DNA from: DATDCV01 sp036524155
Lineage (GTDB): Bacteria; Verrucomicrobiota; Verrucomicrobiia; Limisphaerales; UBA8199
Direction of reading: 5' to 3'
Length of the DNA stretch: 10,163 nucleotides
Assembly: GCA_036524155.1 (NCBI GenBank)
Contig: DATDCV010000727.1
Location: 1-10,163 of the forward strand
The translations under genes were made by a program, and so were the position numbers. Position 1 is the stretch's first letter. Each line of letters opens with the position of its first letter. Below, piece by piece: positions 1 through 7,618 of this stretch. The notes under the pieces were generated by a model. That model was not told where the DNA came from. It did not search any database and saw nothing but the letters and a program-made list of their open reading frames with translations.

Positions 1-498
1 CGGCCCGAATCCCCCTTCTGGGACAATGTCCTGACCACGGAAAAAGAGTCCCGGGAAGCCATCATCGCTGAGGCCCTGCAGAAATCGATCCGGCTCCTCG
101 AGCAGCGGCTCGGCTCAAACCGATCCAAATGGCAATGGGGAAAAATCCACACCTATCACTGGCAACACGATTTTACCAAACAGACAATCTTCTTTAATTC
201 GTACTTCAACCGGGGACCGTATCCAGCCGGCGGCGATACCCACTCCATCAACGCTGCCACCTTCTCCTGGGGCGACGAGTTTCACGTCGCCACCATCCCC
301 GCGATGCGCATGATTGTGGATTTCGGTCTGGACGAACCCATGACGCTCGTAACCGTGCCGGGGCAGTCAGGGAATCCTTCAAGCCCCCACTATGGCGATA
401 TGATTCCTTTGTTTCTAAAAGCGGGCGCTCGGCCCATGCCTTTCAGAAAGGAGAACGTTGAAAAACAATACCGGGATGTGCTCCGCATTGTTCCCTGA
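1..498 (+). CDS. Penicillin acylase family protein (Ntn hydrolase), C-terminal part only
   Basis: This is the last 165 residues of a gene that begins before the window; it is read in frame from base 1 to the TGA at 496-498. Family knowledge: penicillin/acyl-homoserine-lactone acylases are periplasmic Ntn hydrolases that cleave amide-linked acyl groups after autoprocessing into alpha and beta chains, and this is the end of the beta chain. Seen in the sequence: the conserved WxWGKxHTYHWQH block (residues 44-56), GGDTHSINAA (77-86), an ATIPAMRMIVDF strand (97-108), and the C-terminal GQSGNPSSPHYGDMI block (121-135), in the usual family order. The catalytic N-terminal Ser of the beta chain lies outside the window, so activity and substrate cannot be judged. 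The gene converges on the next one with a 24-bp gap and no clear terminator. Confidence 0.88.
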   Translation, partial: RPESPFWDNVLTTEKESREAIIAEALQKSIRLLEQRLGSNRSKWQWGKIHTYHWQHDFTKQTIFFNSYFNRGPYPAGGDTHSINAATFSWGDEFHVATIPAMRMIVDFGLDEPMTLVTVPGQSGNPSSPHYGDMIPLFLKAGARPMPFRKENVEKQYRDVLRIVP

Positions 499-522
499 CA
501 GGAGAAGCTCCCATCCCGATCG

Positions 523-1494
523 TTACAGTTTGTTGACGTGAATACCTCCACCGCTGCTGCGCAAGGTCACGGCCTCGCCGCCGCCGTTCACAACGCCCCT
601 CAGCCGGCTGCGCTGGAGCTTGCCCTGCACGGTGACGGGCAACTCACAGCTTACGCTGCCGCTCGAGGTGGAGGCGTCCAGATTGAACGCAGCACTCTCG
701 GGGACTCTCAGAGTTACACCCCCGCCCGAGGTTGATAGAGTTACTGCGCCCGGCACTGGTGAGATGAGCACGGCTTTGATCGCTCCGCCGGAGGTCGTGC
801 CTGACAGGGCGCCTTTGATATTCTCCAGAGTGAGCCCGCCGCCACTCGTCCCGACCGCCGCCGGCCCCAGAAAATCTTTGACGAGCACCGCGCCGCCGGA
901 CGTGTGGCCTTTGAGGGAGCCCGATCCGCCGAGGACATCAATGCCTCCTCCGCTCGTCTCTATACGGATATTACCCTCGCAGTCGTTGACCCGAATGCCT
1001 CCTCCCGAAGTGTTGCCGTCGATTGGCCCGTGCACCCGCGCAAACCGAAGTCCTCCCCCGCTCGTGTCCGCCTTCACTTCGCCGGTCAGATCGCTAACGC
1101 CAATGCCCCCGCCTGACGTCTTGAGCCGGGCGTTGAACCGGGCCGGGACGCGCACGGTGTATTTCGCCTCGTTGCGATTCCGCCAGCCGCTCAACCAACC
1201 CAGTTTGTGTGCCGCGCGCGACTTCACGGTCACGGTAGTCCCTTCCTGCGAGAGTTTGACGGGGTTGTCGCGCAAGAATGCCTCCTCATCCGCCTTGTTT
1301 CTGCGCGTGATCTTGCGCCACACATCCACCGCAACCTCGCTCGTGGAGTTGGTGGTGACATCGATCGAACCGAAATCCACGTCCACCACGAGGGTGCCAC
1401 CGGGGTCAAGACCGAAGGTCTTCTGAATTTGTTCCTCGGTAGCGGCGAAGGCTGCGCACGAGCTCACCAGCAGCAGAAACAGGATCGATTTCAT
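523..1494 (-). CDS. Secreted DUF4097/putative adhesin-like protein with 18-residue TSGGG repeats
   Basis: A 323-residue protein if started at the ATG 1492-1494. Residues 1-17 (MKSILFLLLVSSCAAFA) form a short signal peptide with an AFA cleavage site; VSSC at 10-13 also fits a lipobox, so a lipoprotein is possible. Residues about 26-120 are a beta-rich lead-in (GGTLVVDVDFGSIDVTT) like the start of DUF4097 proteins. From residue 126 a TSGGG-type turn returns every 18 residues, which fits a solenoid of right-handed beta coils. No catalytic motif is seen. Likely role by inference: an envelope or extracellular structural or adhesive protein. The start is uncertain. The ATG has no Shine-Dalgarno sequence, whereas an in-frame GTG at 1570-1572 has a strong AAAGGAG 7 nt upstream and would add 26 residues. 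The ATG was preferred because it places the signal peptide at the N terminus. Confidence 0.85.
   Translation of the reverse strand: MKSILFLLLVSSCAAFAATEEQIQKTFGLDPGGTLVVDVDFGSIDVTTNSTSEVAVDVWRKITRRNKADEEAFLRDNPVKLSQEGTTVTVKSRAAHKLGWLSGWRNRNEAKYTVRVPARFNARLKTSGGGIGVSDLTGEVKADTSGGGLRFARVHGPIDGNTSGGGIRVNDCEGNIRIETSGGGIDVLGGSGSLKGHTSGGAVLVKDFLGPAAVGTSGGGLTLENIKGALSGTTSGGAIKAVLISPVPGAVTLSTSGGGVTLRVPESAAFNLDASTSSGSVSCELPVTVQGKLQRSRLRGVVNGGGEAVTLRSSGGGIHVNKL
655..1119 (-). repeat. Protein-level tandem repeat, 18-residue period (54 bp)
   Basis: In the DUF4097-like protein the turn TSGG(G/A) starts at residues 126, 144, 162, 180, 198, 216 and 234, exactly 18 apart, then at 255 and 276 (spacing 21), with a last SSGGG at 313. 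The copies use different codons and differ between the turns, so the repeat is kept at the protein level rather than being a recent DNA amplification. Confidence 0.9.
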
Positions 1495-1579
1495 GACCAG
1501 CAACTGTTTGTTGCAGCCAATAACCGAGAGCGAACTTCGCAGCAACAGCCAACTGCGTTGAAGTTTATTCACAATTAGA

Positions 1580-1586
1580 CTCCTTT
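1580..1586 (-). promoter_or_regulatory. Strong Shine-Dalgarno (AAAGGAG) before the alternative GTG start
   Basis: On the - strand AAAGGAG is followed by 7 nt (TCTAATT) and GTG at 1572-1570, in frame with the DUF4097-like gene. The motif and spacing are near ideal. It supports either an N-terminally longer protein (349 residues) or translation entering upstream of the signal peptide. Confidence 0.55.
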
Positions 1587-1841
1587 CCTTTGTGCGTTCA
1601 GAGGGCTCATGGCTATCAATGAACCACGAACCCACTAAACCTGCCACTACAAAAAATGCCCGCTTTTCTCTTCACTCACCCGCGCACGCTGTTCTTGGCG
1701 TGGCCCAGCACCATCGCCGACCGCAGAGCGACTTGTCGCGTGCGCGGTGTGCTCGCGTTGTTGAACATGCGCTCCGCAGGGTGGATCTCGCGCTTCGCGC
1801 ATCGGATCGTTAGTCGGCTGTGCCCTGTGCCTCCGCCGTCA
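1587..1841. other. Gene-free spacer upstream of the DUF4097-like gene
   Basis: No convincing gene or clean sigma70 promoter was seen. The stretch is GC-rich. It contains short self-complementary runs (CGCG-CTT-CGCG at 1790-1799, and ATGCGC at 1767-1772 facing GCGCAT at 1797-1802) and a run of six T on the - strand near 1651-1656. It must hold the - strand promoter of the DUF4097-like gene if that gene is transcribed alone. The small open frames here have no recognisable content. Confidence 0.5.
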
Positions 1842-1980
1842 AGGCTCACCCAGCGCGTATGCATGAAGCCTCAGAAGGGGGCGGGGACGGCCTCGTCCCT
1901 GCGTTGGTTGAAATGATAGCAGCTCCAGATGGGGACGAGGCCGTCCCCACCCCTTTCATGCATACGCGCTGAGGCTCACC
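1842..1980. mobile_element. MITE/REP-like palindromic element with 9-bp flanking direct repeat
   Basis: The element at 1851-1971 (121 bp) begins CAGCGCGTATGCATGAA and ends with its exact reverse complement (1955-1971), a perfect 17-bp terminal inverted repeat. Inside, both arms carry GGGGACGGCCTCGTCCC (left near 1883-1899, right inverted near 1931-1947), each able to fold again as GGGACG-loop-CGTCCC. The left arm has about 8 extra bases (GCCTCAGA) next to the terminal repeat. AGGCTCACC lies directly at both edges (1842-1850 and 1972-1980), which fits a 9-bp target-site duplication. No transposase is encoded. It sits between the stop of the giant gene and the DUF4097-like gene and could act as a transcription barrier by its hairpins. 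A REP-type repeat that always includes the flank is the alternative. Confidence 0.7.
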
Positions 1981-2011
1981 TTGCCGCCTGCATTGAGCAT
2001 TGACATCTGCT

Positions 2012-5000
2012 CTACTGGACCCGCAGCCGGTAAAAGGACGAGTCGGCGGGCGGTGGGTTGCTGAACTGCAGCACGCCGCCGGTGCCGGTCAGCACCTGCA
2101 CCGTCGTCCAGGTTGGGGTGTCCAGCGTCGGTTTTTGTTCGATGATGTAGCTCAAGCCGGGCACGGTGGAGAAATAGAAACCGAACGAGCCCGGGGAGGC
2201 CGCGGCGGTGGGCACCAGCGCCGGGCCAGTGACAGTCAGCAACGCGGCCCGGCTGGCGAGCGTGCCACTGGAGTTGCTCACGACGACCGAATAGGGCGCC
2301 GCATCGGAGAGCGCCAGGTTGGTAATCACGAGGGTCGCAGTCAGGGCGCCAGCGATGTGGCCGCCGTCGTTCAGGGGCGTCGCGCCTTTCTGCCATTGGA
2401 ACGCCAGCGGGGTGCTGCCGGCGGCCAGCACCGCGAAACTGGCCGCACCGCCCAACGTGCCGGCCGTGTCCTGCGGTTGCTGGATAATCTCGGGCGCGAT
2501 CCCGACGGGCTGGCCGTACTGCGCTTCCGCGGTCATGGCCGTAATCAGCGCCACGGTGACGGCTGTTTGGCCGGCGGCGGCGGGTTGGTTGTTGAGCACC
2601 CAGCGCTGGAAGGGCCGCGCGCCGTAGGTGGCCGGCGCCTGCAACGTCACGGTCGCGCCGGACGGATAGATGCGGTGGAAACTGCCCTGCCCGTCGCGGC
2701 GGCCGTTGAGGTCGGCCTGGCTCAACGCGATGATCGGCTGCAACCCGTCGGACACGACGACGTCCAGCGGCGGCCGGGCCGAGTTTGCCGCGGCGAATTC
2801 GTACTCCACCTCGATCACCAGGCTGTCCAGGGCCAGGTCGATGTTGTTGTCGGTCTGCACTTCCTTGTGGATGACGATGTCCGCATCCGCGCCCGGATAG
2901 GCGAAGAGCAGCAGGTTGTTGGTCGTGGGCTGGGCCAGCAGCACCGACAGGAGGGACTGGGCGGCGGGGCTGAGTTGGCTGTTGCTGAACGCGTTGGCGA
3001 TCCCATCGAACACCGTGTTCCAGGTGATCGGGTTGACGGCGTCGGTCTGGTAGTGGCGGAAGAGATAGGTCTGGCCGCCGGCGGTAACCCGCGAAGTGCC
3101 CAGGTGCTCGAAATCGAGATAAAGCAGCGCGAACGAACCGATGCTGCCGTCCACGGGATGGGCGGTGAGCGCGCGTGTGCGCAGGTTGATGAGGCGGATG
3201 TTTTCGTGGCTGCTGGGGAAGATGCCGCGGTCCCTGAGATTGAGGGTCAGCCGGCCGCTGGTGTTGAGCTGCTGCAAGTCGGCAGCGGTCAACTGCAGTT
3301 GGACGGGCAGGGAGTGCGCCGGCGCGTTGGCGTTGAGGATGGTCAGCGTCTGAGCGATCGTATCCTGCAAGTCCGCGAGGTAGATCCCCTTCAAGGTGTC
3401 GAAATCCTGCGGGCTCAGCACGGTTGAATTGCCGGCCTGGATCAGCGCCTGGAACTGGTCAAACAGGCGGTTGAGGTGGAGGTTGCCGCCGTAAGGCTGG
3501 AGCACCCGGTACTGGAAGGCCTGAGCGACGTAGTACTGGAACGTGAGCAGCCGGTCCTTCGCGCGGCGCTCCATTTCCTTGATGTGCAGCAGCGCGGTGT
3601 GGTCGAGGAGCGCCAGGCCCGCGGCGACCTGGTTCTCGAGGTGGTCCGTCGCGAGCGTGTTCTCCGCCATGTCGCTGGTCAGCGTGGTTACGGCCTGCAA
3701 CGCCGCCGCCAATTCCTGCGCAAACTTCTCCTTGTCCTTGTTGAGTTCCTCGAGCTTGGCCACCGCCTGCTGAAAAACCGGGTCGGCGGCTTTGAGCTTG
3801 TCCAGTTCCGCCTGCACTTCTTTCTTGTCCACCTGGGTGTTTTTGAAGATCGCCGCAACTTCCTTGAGTTCGCCTTTCAGGAACTTGCCGCACTCGGTCA
3901 TTTGCTTGAGCTGGTCCTTCTTGACGGCGTTGGTGGCGCTGCCGCTGGAATTGGTGGCCGAGCTGCCGAGGCAAACGCGAATATCGACGTTGTTCTTGAA
4001 CACGTCGAAGGCGTTGGTCAGCGACTTGGCGCTTTCGACGGGGTGTTCGGGGTCCAACTGGGCGAGCAGGCCCAGCCCGGCACCGATCTTGCCGACCACC
4101 GGCTGCCCGACCGGCACGAGGTCAGCGACCACGGAAAGCACCCCCAGAGCTTTCTTCCAGAAGGGAACATTGTGCCGGTCGGCCGCGTTCTGCTGCGCCC
4201 GGGCCAGCAGTTGTTGCTGGAGCAGCAGCAGATCAGTTTGCTGCTCGGCGATCCGCGTGTTAATCACGTCCGACTGGACTTTCAGCAGCGGAATGTCCAC
4301 TTGGGCCCGGTTGTAGGCCGTGATCATGTCGTTCAGCTCGGCCTTGAGCTTGTCCACCGCGAGGCCCGAGGCCGCCAGCGAGTTCTGCAAGTTGGTCGCG
4401 GCGTTATTCAGCCAGTAGGCCAGGTACAGGATGGGGATGGACTGGTCAATTTCGTGCTCGAAAGCGGTGAGGTTCGCCTCCAGCGAAAGCAACGGTACCC
4501 ATCCGGCGGGGTTGCCGAAGAAATCGAGATTCGAGTCAATCCGGTGCAGGATCGTTTCCAGCTCCAGGTTCAACTGGTCGAGGCTGGTGGTTTCCGCAAA
4601 TTCCGTGTCGCTCAGGTTCGTTACAGACCCGACCGCCGGCTGGAGCTCCTCGAGGTAGCCGCGGTAGTCGGCCAGCAGCGATTGGGTTTCGGCCACATGG
4701 CCGTCGAGATAGGCGTCCTTGGCATAGCCTACCACGCCGCGCACCGCGAACGAATGCAGCCACGCCCCCGGGTTGGTCAGCACCAGGCTGCCCGCCGCAC
4801 CCGCGGCTCCCAGCGGCGCGGGGGCATCGGCTCCCGGCAATTTCGGCGCCAGCGTGTCGCTGTCCACGACGGTGGTTACGCCTTTGACGGTGCGGATGAG
4901 GGTGTCGCGGTAGATGTACCTGAAGAACAGCGTGCCGCCGATGTGATTGCTGGCGGAGGCTCCCGGCGCTCCGCCGGCCTGGTCCACAAAGGGCGACAGG

Positions 5001-7612
5001 TCCAGCGTCGAGCGCAGCGTGCCGCCGCGGCCGCCGGCGCCCGGGGTCCCGGACGGCACTGCCGGCTCGCCGTAGGCGGGCACCTGGCTGCCGCAAGTCG
5101 ACGCCACGTTAGTTTCGACAGTCACCTGCTGATACAGCTCCACGCCTTCGTTCACCACCCGGCAAATGAAGTTCCCCGCCCGCGTCATCAGCGCCACCCA
5201 ATTGGTGTCGTCCAGCGAAGGCGCAAACATGCCGTTGCCCTCAAATACACCGTCGCGCCCCTCGCCGGCCACGCCACCGGCTCCGCCCCGCAAGATAAAC
5301 GGCGTAGGCGTCGCCGGGTCCGCATGAAAGGTCTGCACGTAAATGTCCGCGTCGCCGCCGTCGTGGCCGGGGTCGCCCGCATACCCGTTGGTGCGCCCGT
5401 CCCCCCACTGCACCCCGTCCGGCAGGAGCCGGCGAGCGACCGGCGTCGTGTCAATCAGCCCGGGGCCCTCGAAGCGCAACTCGCGGGCGTGAACGGTGAC
5501 GTGCGTTTGCGGTAGCTGCAGCGGGCTGCGAATCGTCACCTTGTCCGCATACAGCCGGAACTCCCTGATGTTGTCGCGCCCATTGTACTGGCGGTGCAAA
5601 TTGTTGGGGTGTGCGGCGTCGAAAACCAGCGTCTTGCCCGAAATGTCCACCGTCAGCGTCTGGTTGGTGGCGTCGTTGAACACCTCCGGCGGATTGAGAC
5701 TCTCGCTGATGCTGATGTAATTGCGGCTCTCTTCGTCCGGCAGCGGCCGGCCGTAGTTGATCGTGATCTCCTCGTTGGGGAGGCTCGGCTGCGGCGTGAT
5801 CAGGCTTGTCGCCACCGCCACGCCGCCCGTCGAGAATGTCAGCGAAAACGGCAGCCGATCGCCTGGCGCCGCCAGGTAAGTGAACCGGCCGGTCGCCGTG
5901 TCAAAGGTCGTGGGCCCCGCCGGCGGGGGCGAGGCCGAAGCCTGCAGTGTGACATTCGAGGCCCCGGTTACGAAAAATTCGACCAGCTCGCCCGGCCTCG
6001 CCTGCTGCTCGGGCACATCGTGAAAATCGTAAGTCGGCAGCGGCGAAAATACCACCGACACCTCGGATGTTTGGCCCCCGGCGACAAATAGCTGGACCGC
6101 CGGCGGCTCGTGCCACTTCGGCAGGTTGCCGAAACTCACCGTGTGGTGCCCGGGCGCTACCGTCGTTTCCGGGATCCCCGGCGGCTGCGCCGGGCCTCCG
6201 TCCAGCATCCAGCGGGCGCCATCCGCGACCGCATCCGGTGGCTGGATCGTGACGTTCACCGTGGCGGGAATCACGCGGTCAAACTCGGCACCCGGCGCCA
6301 CGAAAGTCACGTTCGTGCCCGCCAGCAGGTTGACGCCGTCCGCGGCGAGCGCGCGGTAATAGATCGTCGCGCCGGGGAACAGGTTCGTGACCACCGCGCT
6401 GAAGTTCGTCTCGGTGGAACCGTTGCCCAGGGGCTGCGGCGCGGTCACGTTGCCGTAATTGGTGGTCAGCCCCCACTCAAACCAGCCGCTGAGGCTTACC
6501 CCTTTCGGAGCCGCCACACCGCTCAAGGCTGCGCTGGTCCCGCTGAGCGCGGCGGGAAATAGCGTCGCCACCGACGGGTTGAGCGTGAAGGCCTGCTCCG
6601 CGCCATGCTGAATTCCGAAGCGGTTGGAGGACACGCTGCGGTAGTAATAAATCGTGTCCCGGCTCAAACCGGCCAGCGCCTCGCTGAAATTCGTGCGCGT
6701 AAAGCCGCTCCCCAGGTCCTGCGGCGGGGTGGCATTGGCAAAATTCGTGGAGGTGTCCCACTCGAACCACGCCGTGGTTGGCAAGCCGAGCGAATTGACT
6801 TCGCCCTCGAGCGTCGCGCCGGTCTGGATGATGCCGCCTGGCGGCAGTGTCCCCGGCAGCTGATGGTGCAGCAGCAGGTCGTCCGGGCTGAACTGCCCGG
6901 CGGCGAACGTGAACACGCGGACTTCGTCAACCAGCCCCGGCAGGTAGCCACCGTGCGGCGCTTGCGGGGTCCCCGCTATGGCAAAACCGCCCACGGGAAA
7001 CCCGGGGCCGAGATTGGTCAGCGTCGTAGCCGGCTCGCCGTTGAGATAAAACGTGTTCGTGCCGCTGTCGCGCACGAGCGCGACATGCGTCCAGGCGCCC
7101 GGGCGCCCGGCGCTGCTCGCCACCTTAATCCCGCCGCCGAGTTCGCCGTAATAGGTGGTTGTGCCGAAAAACCCGACTGTCACTCCCAGGCCCCAACCGT
7201 TGGAAAATGTGTTGCCGTTGTGCGCAATCACAAAACTCCCCTGGACCGACGGCGAGACCGCGACCCAGGCCTCGATGCCGAAATTGTTACGCGCTCCCGT
7301 GACGATCGCGTTGCTCAGAAACTGCCCGGACCCGTTGAAAAGCACCGACAGCGAACTCCCCAGCTCGTTCGCCGCGGTCCTGGCCACCAAGTCGCTGTAG
7401 AGCGGGCTCCCGTAGCGCCGCAGCGGGTCCACCCGCAGCAGGTCCGCAGTGCCCGCCTTCACCACGTCGCCGGGCGCGAGGCTGCCGTCATTTTCTCCCA
7501 GCCGGTACCATCCCACCGTCGTTACGTTGGCACGGGCGCACGCGGCCCCCAGGAGAATGATGCTCGCCAGCACCCCGCAGCCGGCACGAAAGAACAAAAC
7601 GATGTGCTTCAT
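2012..7612 (-). CDS. Giant secreted LamG/Ig mosaic protein with a Tc-toxin-like helical module
   Basis: 1866 residues, ATG 7610-7612, with AGGTGA 6 nt upstream. Order of parts, from residue patterns: signal peptide 1-28 (hydrophobic core LASIILLGAACARA); LamG/concanavalin-like domain about 31-252 (GWYRLGENDGS, FGIEAWV, WTHVALVRDS, LVDEVRVF); two Fn3-like repeats 261-343 and 351-438 (AWFEWDTSTNF and GWFEWGLTTNY, then TIYYYR and TIYYRA); PEGA-like domain 450-523; a further beta domain 527-605; a beta/Gly-rich region about 615-945; a helix-rich region about 960-1430 with hydrophobic hairpin 1151-1190; a beta region 1435-1610; an InlB-B-like repeat about 1643-1700; an Ig domain 1703-1795 (FQWQKGATPL, APYSVVVSN); and a C-terminal module 1800-1866 (SYIIEQKPTLDTPTW, FYRLRVQ) common on verrucomicrobial secreted proteins. 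Inferred role: a secreted or surface protein that binds glycans and may perturb membranes. Gene and signal peptide are firm; the toxin-like reading is tentative. Confidence 0.9.
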   Translation of the reverse strand: MKHIVLFFRAGCGVLASIILLGAACARANVTTVGWYRLGENDGSLAPGDVVKAGTADLLRVDPLRRYGSPLYSDLVARTAANELGSSLSVLFNGSGQFLSNAIVTGARNNFGIEAWVAVSPSVQGSFVIAHNGNTFSNGWGLGVTVGFFGTTTYYGELGGGIKVASSAGRPGAWTHVALVRDSGTNTFYLNGEPATTLTNLGPGFPVGGFAIAGTPQAPHGGYLPGLVDEVRVFTFAAGQFSPDDLLLHHQLPGTLPPGGIIQTGATLEGEVNSLGLPTTAWFEWDTSTNFANATPPQDLGSGFTRTNFSEALAGLSRDTIYYYRSVSSNRFGIQHGAEQAFTLNPSVATLFPAALSGTSAALSGVAAPKGVSLSGWFEWGLTTNYGNVTAPQPLGNGSTETNFSAVVTNLFPGATIYYRALAADGVNLLAGTNVTFVAPGAEFDRVIPATVNVTIQPPDAVADGARWMLDGGPAQPPGIPETTVAPGHHTVSFGNLPKWHEPPAVQLFVAGGQTSEVSVVFSPLPTYDFHDVPEQQARPGELVEFFVTGASNVTLQASASPPPAGPTTFDTATGRFTYLAAPGDRLPFSLTFSTGGVAVATSLITPQPSLPNEEITINYGRPLPDEESRNYISISESLNPPEVFNDATNQTLTVDISGKTLVFDAAHPNNLHRQYNGRDNIREFRLYADKVTIRSPLQLPQTHVTVHARELRFEGPGLIDTTPVARRLLPDGVQWGDGRTNGYAGDPGHDGGDADIYVQTFHADPATPTPFILRGGAGGVAGEGRDGVFEGNGMFAPSLDDTNWVALMTRAGNFICRVVNEGVELYQQVTVETNVASTCGSQVPAYGEPAVPSGTPGAGGRGGTLRSTLDLSPFVDQAGGAPGASASNHIGGTLFFRYIYRDTLIRTVKGVTTVVDSDTLAPKLPGADAPAPLGAAGAAGSLVLTNPGAWLHSFAVRGVVGYAKDAYLDGHVAETQSLLADYRGYLEELQPAVGSVTNLSDTEFAETTSLDQLNLELETILHRIDSNLDFFGNPAGWVPLLSLEANLTAFEHEIDQSIPILYLAYWLNNAATNLQNSLAASGLAVDKLKAELNDMITAYNRAQVDIPLLKVQSDVINTRIAEQQTDLLLLQQQLLARAQQNAADRHNVPFWKKALGVLSVVADLVPVGQPVVGKIGAGLGLLAQLDPEHPVESAKSLTNAFDVFKNNVDIRVCLGSSATNSSGSATNAVKKDQLKQMTECGKFLKGELKEVAAIFKNTQVDKKEVQAELDKLKAADPVFQQAVAKLEELNKDKEKFAQELAAALQAVTTLTSDMAENTLATDHLENQVAAGLALLDHTALLHIKEMERRAKDRLLTFQYYVAQAFQYRVLQPYGGNLHLNRLFDQFQALIQAGNSTVLSPQDFDTLKGIYLADLQDTIAQTLTILNANAPAHSLPVQLQLTAADLQQLNTSGRLTLNLRDRGIFPSSHENIRLINLRTRALTAHPVDGSIGSFALLYLDFEHLGTSRVTAGGQTYLFRHYQTDAVNPITWNTVFDGIANAFSNSQLSPAAQSLLSVLLAQPTTNNLLLFAYPGADADIVIHKEVQTDNNIDLALDSLVIEVEYEFAAANSARPPLDVVVSDGLQPIIALSQADLNGRRDGQGSFHRIYPSGATVTLQAPATYGARPFQRWVLNNQPAAAGQTAVTVALITAMTAEAQYGQPVGIAPEIIQQPQDTAGTLGGAASFAVLAAGSTPLAFQWQKGATPLNDGGHIAGALTATLVITNLALSDAAPYSVVVSNSSGTLASRAALLTVTGPALVPTAAASPGSFGFYFSTVPGLSYIIEQKPTLDTPTWTTVQVLTGTGGVLQFSNPPPADSSFYRLRVQ
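2228..2500 (-). other. Ig-like domain near the C terminus of the giant protein
   Basis: Residues about 1705-1795 match the bacterial I-set-type pattern: APEIIQQPQDTAGTLGGAASF, FQWQKGATPLNDGGHIAGA, LVITNLALSDAAPYSVVVSNSSG. It is followed by the short terminal module (1800-1866). Both are common at the ends of secreted verrucomicrobial proteins and may help hold the protein at the surface. Confidence 0.75.
2783..4735 (-). other. Helical shaft/pore and beta domain resembling the C-terminal part of Tc toxin TcA
   Basis: Residues about 960-1610. Seen: long heptad-like helices rich in Leu, Gln, Glu and Lys (1005-1145 and 1230-1350) around a hydrophobic Gly-rich hairpin (1151-1190: VVADLVPVGQPVVGKIG, then AGLGLLAQL). 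Next come an aromatic helix (LLTFQYYVAQAFQYRV, 1355-1370), a helix ending LADLQDTIAQTLTI, and then a beta segment with LNTSGRLTLNLRDRGIFP (1449-1466) and NIRLINLRTRALTAHP (1471-1486). Family knowledge: TcA proteins have a helical channel with a hydrophobic tip and a TcB-binding beta domain, whose motifs include a Gly-strand-lFD-PGhY-RrIKsV series. The order matches but the key PGHY and RRIKSV residues are degenerate, so this is a distant resemblance at best. Confidence 0.4.
4778..5485 (-). other. Gly-rich collar-like region of the giant protein
   Basis: Residues about 710-945 follow an adhesin-like beta stretch (LYADKVTIRSPLQLPQTHVTVHARELRFEG, 688-717, read here as successive short strands). 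They are rich in Gly turns (GYAGDPGHDGGDADIYV, RGGAGGVAGEGRDG, GTPGAGGRGGTL, PGADAPAPLGAAGAAG). The region lies directly before the helix-rich module. No known enzyme motif is seen. Confidence 0.5.
6857..7522 (-). other. LamG-like jelly-roll domain of the giant protein
   Basis: Residues about 31-252 carry the LamG/concanavalin-A-like lectin pattern: an opening GWYRLGE strand, ANELGSSLSVLFNGSGQFL, FGIEAWVAVS, the typical PGAWTHVALVRDSGTNTFYLNG segment, and the closing PGLVDEVRVFTFAAGQFSPDDL. Such domains usually bind sugars or surface ligands; no ligand can be named here. Confidence 0.8.
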
Positions 7613-7618
7613 ATACGG

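Noticed and set aside
501..511. GGAG-AAG-CTCC stem between the convergent genes
   Set aside because: Only a 4-bp stem with no T run; too weak to call a terminator.
655..1119. Regular 54-bp spacing as a possible CRISPR-like array
   Set aside because: The repeat units are not conserved at the DNA level and are in-frame coding turns; there are no identical direct repeats.
620..1426. 268-residue Pro-rich open frame on the + strand
   Set aside because: Antisense to the TSGGG repeats; the periodic PPP pattern is simply the complement of the Gly codons.
2000..3427. 475-residue open frame on the + strand
   Set aside because: Antisense to the giant gene, with low-complexity Arg/Gly/Gln composition and no recognisable motif.
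3476..5515. 679-residue open frame on the + strand
   Set aside because: It lies wholly antisense to the giant gene in high-GC DNA, is rich in Arg/Gly/Val with no domain or signal peptide, and is a codon-bias shadow.
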